DNA of 25,271 nt from Entrophospora sp. SA101 (taxonomy: Eukaryota > Glomeromycota > Glomeromycetes > Entrophosporales > Entrophosporaceae), in contig CAUDNR010000627.1 in the NCBI GenBank assembly GCA_958430865.1, positions 2,594-27,864 on the forward strand, read 5' to 3'. Under the pieces are notes generated by a model, which searched no databases, was not told the origin of the DNA, and worked only from the letters and a program-made list of their open reading frames with translations. Of this stretch, positions 19,185 through 25,271 are shown piece by piece (the stretch's first letter is position 1; the number at the start of each line of letters is the position of its first letter). Made by a program: the position numbers and the translations under genes.

Positions 19185-20850
19185 CTATTCTTTAATGTTG
19201 ACGATCCATGAGGTGTCAGGATTTGCAAGTCTAGAATCTAATGAATCAAGCCTTATAATTCCTTTAAATGAATCATAAGATTCATCTAAAATCAACTAAA
19301 AATATATTATATTATTTGATTAGAATTTGCAAATGATAATAATCAATAATACTTTACATATATATATTGCAAATATTTACCCTAAATCTAATTAAGTCAA
19401 TTAAACAAGTTCTTATGGAGCAAAAACCAGAAAGTCGTTTAGGAAGATTTATTGAAAAGAGTTTGTGTTTCAGGTAAAGTTCAGGAGCAGCTAAATACAT
19501 GATGTGGATATCCAGATCTAATTCTGTTTAATTTTATATGAATAAGTTATACTTAGAATAAATACAGTAAATAACTTAATAAATAATTTATATTAAGCTT
19601 TAATATCTACCAGAAATGCGGATACCAAATACATTTATCAAATTAATATAATTTTTCAAAGATCTTTTTTCCAGGATAGAATGAAAATGAGTAATTTGAT
19701 CATGTAATAGTATAGATAATTTATTTGAATCATTGATTGCTTTATTGAGACCCTTTTTCCGAGCAGCAGTTTTTGCTTGCTCAAATGTAACAACTTCAGC
19801 TTCATAAATAGCATAGTTTACTTTGATATCTGGAATAAGGGGATTTCGTGTACGTTCTGACACATTCTCTTTATCTTTGTTACGCCTTTCACTATTTGCA
19901 TCACTTGAACTATTTAATCAAAATTATTTTTTAAAAATTCATGTTTTTGCAGTTTAATGAAAAAAAAATTATATATGTACCTGTTTATATAATAAAGATA
20001 CTCTTTATTGAAGAATAAAGCATCAAACATTGGTGTATATAAGATAGAACGGATATGCTCCTCAGAATATAACTCGGTGAAGTAAGCTTCATTTCTTGCA
20101 AATAAATTCCAGCTGAAATTCCAAAAATAGATCATTATAATGAATGTTGAAACCATTTTTCTAAAAAAAAGCATTTAAATCTTACTATGTTTTGATTACT
20201 ATTAATATAAAATGACTCATTCGTTCTGTTATGTCATTGCTTTCAAAATTTTCAAACTTGTTATAATTATTTAGAAAATCTTGAACATCCTTTTTTTCTT
20301 TAAAATTTTTGATATCTTCCAACATTTCTTTAATATGCTGATCACTGAAAACATAATTATAAACATTGAATTTCTTTTCAAATTTTTTAAATTTATCCTT
20401 CATCTTTTGGATGTTTGTGTTAGAGCTTCCAAAGTCAACAATACCATATTTTATCAGATCACTAAGTTTTAAATACAATTGTTATAATTTTGGAACTTTA
20501 TAGTTAAAATTTTGATCATTATTAATAATATTACCCCTTTGCAGCTTGATTGTGTATTTTTAACAGATCATCATATAATTTTTTCCCCTATAAATTTAAA
20601 TTAGTTAGTTTAAAGCCAATTTATAAACAACAAAATACTTACAATTACCTCTCTACCAAATTTCGGATTATTCCTGCAATTTATTTATTATTATTAATTA
20701 GAATGGTGACAAGTTGCAAATTGTAACTAGAGGATGACAAGTGGCGGGCGATAACCACCACCACCATCCTTAAAACACTTACCCAGCTACTGCTTCCGTT
20801 GCATTACTAGATTTTTTTCTTCTAAGTTTTTCTCTTGTATCTTTTGGCAT
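19185..20850 (-). CDS. Unrecognised eight-exon gene, 370 aa, possibly lineage-specific
   Basis: Exons, in reading order: 20850-20783, 20673-20643, 20587-20535, 20461-20186, 20112-19981, 19909-19611, 19523-19381 and 19295-19185. They total 1113 nt, stay in frame across seven GT-AG introns (55-109 nt) and end in TAG. The start ATG opens MPKDTREKLRRKKSSN, a basic N-terminus. A lysine-rich, probably coiled-coil middle follows (KMKDKFKKFEKKFNV, IKNFKEKKDVQDFLNN). Next come an aromatic stretch (YWNLFARNEAYFTELY) and a polar insert (SDANSERRNKDKENVSERTR). The C-terminal domain has YAIYEAEVVTFEQAK, INVFGIRIS and LDLDIHIMYLAAPELYL. No signal peptide or membrane segment is obvious. I do not recognise the family. 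Reading through the sixth donor gives a shorter 289-aa form ending at 19600. The in-frame joining of eight exons argues for a functional gene. Confidence 0.75.
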
Positions 20851-20855
20851 TTTTT

Positions 20856-21186
20856 AATTCACAATCTCAAGATAAAGATAAAACTTGCAGAGGATTTAAA
20901 GGAAATCCTGGAAGTTGTCAATTTGGTGATAATTGTCGATATCGACACGTAATGCCAAATTCTACAACAGTTTCTCAATCACCAAAGCAAACAAATTAAA
21001 TAATAGATAGCTCAAAATGAATTTTCTTCAATATATAAGGATCCAGTTGAAAAAAATTTGTCAGAAAAAGATTCGAGAGGTTATGATGATTTTCTTAGTG
21101 ATTATAATAGCGAAGGTGGCGAAGTGGTGAATGTAAAAATTGTTGATTCTCGAGGACGACGTGAAAAAGTTAAAAGAAGTTTGTAA
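20856..21186 (+). CDS. CCCH zinc-finger protein fragment, start not found
   Basis: The frame from 20856 reads NSQSQDKDKTCRGFKGNPGS and then CQFGDNCRYRH. This makes one CCCH finger with spacing C-x9-C-x5-C-x3-H (cysteines at 20886, 20916 and 20934, histidine at 20946). CCCH fingers usually bind RNA. After the histidine the frame stops at 20997-20999. If a 58-nt GT-AG intron (20949-21006) is removed, it continues in frame into YKDPVEKNLSEKDSRGYDDF and a basic tail ending KVKRSL at TAA 21184-21186. No in-frame ATG precedes the finger before a TAA upstream, so either a 5' exon lies elsewhere or the copy is truncated. Only five bases separate it from the start codon of the divergent minus-strand gene. 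Confidence 0.55.
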
Positions 21187-21640
21187 TATGGTATGGTACC
21201 ACACTAATTATTTATCTATTGGTTTTTTTTTTTGGTAGGACAGACGCGAATTGATTTTTTTCTTTCTTGGAAAAACAATTTATTTTTTGACAGAGTCCAA
21301 GGTGACAAAACATGAACGTTGTTGTTTAGTTTAGTTTGGGTCTCCTAAAGAAGACGTGTTAATAACTAACCAGAGGTACTTTTTTTTACTTGTATTGATA
21401 TTTTTTGGTTATTATAAACATTTTAATTGGATCTTGCTGGGTAATTACAAGATTTTCATTGATAATATTTTACTTTTCGTAATCAATAATAATAATATTA
21501 TATTATTATAATTACAAGATGTCAAGGCAGCACACTGTTGAAAAAGAGACAATTCAAATATGCAATGTTTGATTACAGGAAAATAGCAGGCGTTGAAGCA
21601 CACTACCTTGAACACATTACAGTCATTCACACACGTTCCT
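21187..21640. other. Gene-free stretch
   Basis: Poly-T tracts and AT-rich sequence. A 61-codon minus-strand frame (21445-21630) shows no motif and no context. Nothing further is supported. Confidence 0.4.
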
Positions 21641-22560
21641 CATGTACACAAGGCTAAACCAACCTGCGACGCCCAATGATATGATGATGCAACCGACTTC
21701 CAGGGGGGGGTGGCATGGCCCTGGAGTTTACCGAGACTGTATCAATCGTCAATGATACTTTCACTAATCTTCCCTCACAGCACCCAGACCAGAGAAGGCT
21801 GCTGGCATGCTAGCCAAAAATTTGCCTGCAATGATCCTGCCTCTAGGGTAAGGATGGCTCTGTGACCAAGTTGCAATTCTGCTGATGAATTGTAGTGCCA
21901 TGCAAATATCCAGATCCATCAAAGCAAAGAGAATAGGAGGTCACAATTCAGAGCAGGATTGGTGGCCCTGAAATTGCATTTGGCTCTGATGTTAAGAGGA
22001 AAGTTGTAAAATAGTGTTTTTTGTATAATCATTTTCATAAATTTTCTGCTTCTCTTTAATTTTTATTTGACCAACTGAACTTGTTATTTTAGTAAATGGG
22101 GTAGGGTTGTTGGTGAGCAGGCATGCCACTGACAAGACAGGGGACGCCTTGGGATGTACCAGCCAAACTCATAGAAAGGGATCTTTTGTCCAGACTTAGG
22201 GTCACATGGATGTTAAGCACAGAAAATGTACACTATCAATGTATATTTTTTTCAACAAAATAAACATTTAAATAATTAATTGTTAAATATTAATATGTTT
22301 TTTTTATAAAAATTACAGCAACCCAGGTTGCAGCCTCCAAGTTGGAGAATTTTCAACCAGTTGCAGACACTGACTTTATACTAGTGAGAGGGGTATAACA
22401 CAAAGCAAGCATCAAACAAGCACCAGCTATCAGTAATCAATGCCCATATGGTGACAGCCAAGCCTGGTCTGGGAAAGAAGATAGGGAATGTTTTGCCCAA
22501 AGCCTTCCAACATGTTCAGGGAGCTTTCACCTGTGGAAAGAAAATTTCATGGTGCTGAAA
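21641..22560. other. GC-richer non-coding island
   Basis: Between about 21641 and 22240, and again at 22315-22560, base composition is visibly richer in G and C than the rest of the window, including a GGGGGGG run near 21703. It has no long open frame on either strand. It is broken by an AT-rich insert (about 22240-22315). Words such as TTTGCCTGCAA recur at 3290. It could be an old repeat, a piece of transferred DNA or a non-coding RNA locus. I cannot assign it. Confidence 0.4.
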
Positions 22561-23924
22561 AGTACTTAATTGTACCGACCTGCATGTTTGTGACAGGAAA
22601 TTTCAATTAAATCTGACACCATGATCAACATCAGATTTATTATTCATGAGCAACCATAATTGAAAATAATTATTTTGTGAACCCCAGAGATCTGGGTAGA
22701 CATGCATTATTGTTCCAAAATCAATCCCTGAAAAGTTTCATTTCTGCATGGCCTTGGTATTATTTATTACTTGGGTGATGCAATTATTTGTTATGTCAAT
22801 GATGATATCAAATGTATTGAATAGGCATCAAAATCATCATATATAATGGATGGAGGCATTCACATATGAGGGAAGGATTAAATAGCAATATCATGTATGT
22901 TTGTTTTATTTTTTTTTTATTTTAACCAAGGTATATAATTAATTATATTTAAAAAGTAATTATTTTTATTTCACTCTTGCAATGAAAGGTATTATTCTGA
23001 AATCATTTGTTTATTTAGCATTAATGATTGAATCAATCACACAGGTGGTAGTCAATTTAAATGGCACTCATTTTTTAAAATGAAATGATATTATTTTAAA
23101 TGTATAAATTTTTTTTAAAAGATGTTTTATAATAATGATTTTTAATATTGTAAAATCTTTTTTGATAAATGTAAATCTTTATTAACATTAATAAAAAAAT
23201 CAGGAAACATGAAATTTTTGCACATAATTATTTTTCATGGAGCCAATTGACCAAATTTTTGAATAACCACATTTTTAAAATCATTTACTTAAACCTATTC
23301 CACTGATTCATCTAAGATTAATTTCATTCATATACTTCAATTTTAAAACAATTATAAAAAACTTACAAAGTGAACATAAATTATATATATAGGGATAGGT
23401 GTATATGAAAAGTAATAATAAATATAATGGTTCTAATGAATATCAAAAAGCAATTGATTTTTTAGAGGTAATATTATATACAGAAAGGTTCTTTTTGCGG
23501 AATATACAGAAACCTACAAATTAGTATAAGATTTTCAATGATTTTCAATTGATAATTTTCAAAAATCACTTATTGTAACAATTTACTTTGTAATCATATA
23601 CAACGTCTTATGTAGTACATTAATATTTACATCTGGAAACGTGACACAAAATTAATCATTATTTGTAACATCAATTATTTCGTGTCTTTAATTATTATTT
23701 ATTACTTATCTATGTCCACAAATCTTCTGGATAGATTTATAAGAATTATGATGATTATTTTATTTATATTTATATTTTATCAATCTTTTATTATTATTTA
23801 TGTTTTATTTATATCATATCAATCTATGTAATTTTATTATATAAAGGACATCATTTTTAAGATAATAAAGATAACTTTATTTTCACAATAATTAAAGTAC
23901 CTGTTCGACGAATGTGTTAAAATA
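22561..23924. other. Gene-free stretch upstream of the transposase relic
   Basis: AT-rich. A short frame at 23408-23470 reads MKSNNKYNGSNEYQKAIDFL before a GTAATA donor-like sequence, but no matching downstream exon was found. The N-terminal half expected for the transposase at 23925 is not here, nor is its 5' terminal repeat. Confidence 0.35.
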
Positions 23925-25001
23925 TTGTTTTTATTCTCGTTAAGAAAAGTAATTCTTACAATAACCCTCTTATTAACTATGAATGCAACAGGAACTGTAA
24001 AGCTTCCTCCTTTATTTATTCACAAATATAAAACACCTAGAGACATGCTGGGAGTTGATGAATCAGATCTTCCAGTTGATTATTATTGGAATGCAAAAGC
24101 ATGGATGCAGGTTTCCATTTGGAATTTTTATTTGAAGAAATTAAATGATCTAATGGTGAAAAAAGGCAAAAACATATTATTATTATTTGACAATGCACCA
24201 GTACATATTCTTGAAGAAAATACTTTTTTAACGAATATTACCCTTCACCATCTTCTTCCTAATACAACCGCTTTTTTACAACCTGCTGATGCAGGGATCA
24301 TTAATTCATTCAAAGTATCTAATAGAATAATAAATCTTTTTTTCTTTTATCTTTTCAAATAATTATTTGTTGTAACTTGTGTATTTTCAGGCTCATTATA
24401 GGAAACTACTTGTTAAAAACAGAATTGATGCTTATGATGTGCATCAAAACCTTGGTACTTCTCTTCAAGCATTAAAAATATCAGATGCAATTACACTTTG
24501 CTCAGATGCCTGGAAAGCAGTAACTGCTGAAACAATTAAAAATTGTTGGTTAAAACAGGTATTTTACCAATCTCAGAGGATGCTGTGGAAATAGATACAG
24601 GTAGCAACAATCAACAAGTTGGCGACCTTCAAAATTTAATAGATGAATTAAATACAATTGAAACTTCAGATAAACTGGATGCAACAGAATTTATTACAAT
24701 TGATAATGATGATAGTCTGGAATATGGAGGTACTGAAGTTACTGATGAAGAAATAATTAGCTGTGTAAGACCAACAACACTTGAAACAGAGCAAGAAGAA
24801 GAAGAAGGAATTCCACAAACAATTACTACAGTAGAAGTATTAAAATCTTTAGATACAGTAATTTCTTATGTTAAAAATCCACCTCAAAATCTTGTTTTTA
24901 AATTATAGCACATTAATTCAATCAATGAAATCAAAAATCGAATAGGTAGATATGAAATTGATTCAAGAAAGCAAGCCACATTGGAAAGATGGTTTAGATA
25001 A
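23925..25001 (+). pseudogene. pogo/Tigger-type DDE transposase, 5'-truncated and frameshifted
   Basis: Segment 1 (23925-24314) carries LLLTMNATGTVKLPPLFIHK, then LLLFDNAPVH with the second catalytic Asp, then TTAFLQPADAGIINSFK with the third acidic residue (D of PADAG). A GT-AG intron (24315-24390) leads in frame to AHYRKLL. At a run of four A near 24552-24555 one base is missing, shifting NCWLK into the frame of TGILPISEDAVEIDTG. An acidic tail follows (VTDEEIISC, ETEQEEEEG). An in-frame TAG at 24906-24908 interrupts the tail, which still reads on to RKQATLERWFR and TAA at 24999-25001. The DNA-binding N-terminus and first catalytic Asp are absent. This is the DDE superfamily that moves pogo/Tigger elements by cut and paste. 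It is inactive as it stands. Confidence 0.85.
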
Positions 25002-25176
25002 TTATCATAAACTTAAAATACTTCTTTCATACAATCATATCATTTAAAATTATTCTTTAATATTTAAACGCTAATATATTTTAACCAATAAATTTTAATT
25101 TAATTTCACGTGAAATTTCGATGATCTTTTTATATAATGAATCGTACTGTATAATGAAGTTTTTCTAAAAACAAAT
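25002..25176. other. 3' non-coding part of the pogo/Tigger element
   Basis: AT-rich sequence between the transposase stop and the terminal repeat, with a CATTATATAAAAAGATC-type motif (minus strand) before the end. No gene. Confidence 0.4.
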
Positions 25177-25201
25177 GCTTCACTATATCCAGAGCCGACT
25201 G
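25177..25201. mobile_element. 3' terminal repeat of the pogo/Tigger element
   Basis: Read on the minus strand from 25201 the end is CAGTCGGCTCTGGATATAGT, flanked outside by TA (25202-25203). The placement about 200 bp after the transposase stop and the CAGTC...TA form fit a pogo-type terminus. The matching 5' repeat is not found in the window, in line with a 5'-truncated copy. Confidence 0.6.
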
Positions 25202-25271
25202 TAATAATAAACATTTTACCTAATAATATTAATATATTAATATACACACCCCTACAAAAAGTATCGACTCA

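Noticed and set aside
19069..19278. 69-codon plus-strand frame
   Set aside because: Overlaps the antisense of the last exon of the eight-exon gene, which has better splice support.
20281..20472. 63-codon plus-strand frame
   Set aside because: Antisense of exon 4 of the eight-exon gene, Phe/Ile-rich.
21445..21630. 61-codon minus-strand frame
   Set aside because: No motif, and no splice or neighbour support.
24549..24576. An 18-nt intron that would bridge the transposase frames at CAG|GTATTT...TCAG|AGG
   Set aside because: Far below any plausible intron length, and the result does not restore the tail frame. A one-base loss in the A run explains the text better.
1..25271. tRNA, rRNA, CRISPR array, replication origin
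   Set aside because: I looked for cloverleaf arms with TTC-type loops, regularly spaced identical short repeats and rRNA-like conserved blocks by eye and saw none. A tRNAscan or covariance-model search would be decisive.

Overview
This is a very AT-rich, intron-bearing eukaryotic window that is gene-poor and dominated by decayed DNA transposons. Two genes with short GT-AG introns (55-219 nt, often GTAAGT donors), the mix of hAT and pogo/Tigger relics, and long AT-rich spacers suggest a fungus. An arbuscular-mycorrhizal (Glomeromycotina, Rhizophagus-like) genome is my best guess. That is an inference from style, because there is no rRNA or marker gene here to prove it. I found no tRNA, rRNA or CRISPR array.

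Layout. Positions 1-5200 hold no gene: a perfect 189-bp tandem duplication, a TA-flanked Tc1/mariner-like MITE (1425-1995) sitting in one arm of an older duplication, a degenerate minisatellite (3621-4165), and a second TA-flanked MITE (4787-5166) with six internal direct repeats. Positions 5200-8500 hold hairpins, a hAT relic (6225-7249) with a broken transposase C-terminus, and an inverted dispersed repeat with decayed coding sequence (7255-7860) whose relative lies at 18075-18411. Positions 8500-11340 hold scattered coding debris, including a probable pogo/Tigger C-terminus.

The best intact gene is a six-exon TPT/nucleotide-sugar-type membrane transporter on the plus strand (11342-12856, 313 aa). 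Immediately downstream, on the minus strand (about 13290-14430), is a broken gene that reads as a eukaryotic TnpB homologue (Fanzor family). RuvC-I-like, RuvC-II-like and CxxC zinc-ribbon segments appear in the right order but are split by frameshifts and stops. This is the most interesting item in the window.

Positions 15600-18420 hold an unassigned minus-strand ORF, a second hAT relic (15994-16465) that supplies that ORF's first codons, a hAT-like fragment with a BED-style N-terminus (17149-17583), a perfect 18-bp-stem hairpin, and the second copy of the dispersed repeat. At 19185-20850 (minus) an eight-exon gene can be assembled in frame to 370 aa. It is unrecognised and probably lineage-specific. 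Head to head with it, almost touching, is a plus-strand CCCH zinc-finger coding segment (20856-21186) with no visible start codon. A GC-richer non-coding island (about 21640-22560) follows. The window closes with a 5'-truncated, frameshifted pogo/Tigger transposase (23925-25001) and its 3' terminal repeat (to 25201).

No operon-like cooperation is visible. The two host genes appear independent, and everything else is explained best as layers of transposon insertion and decay.
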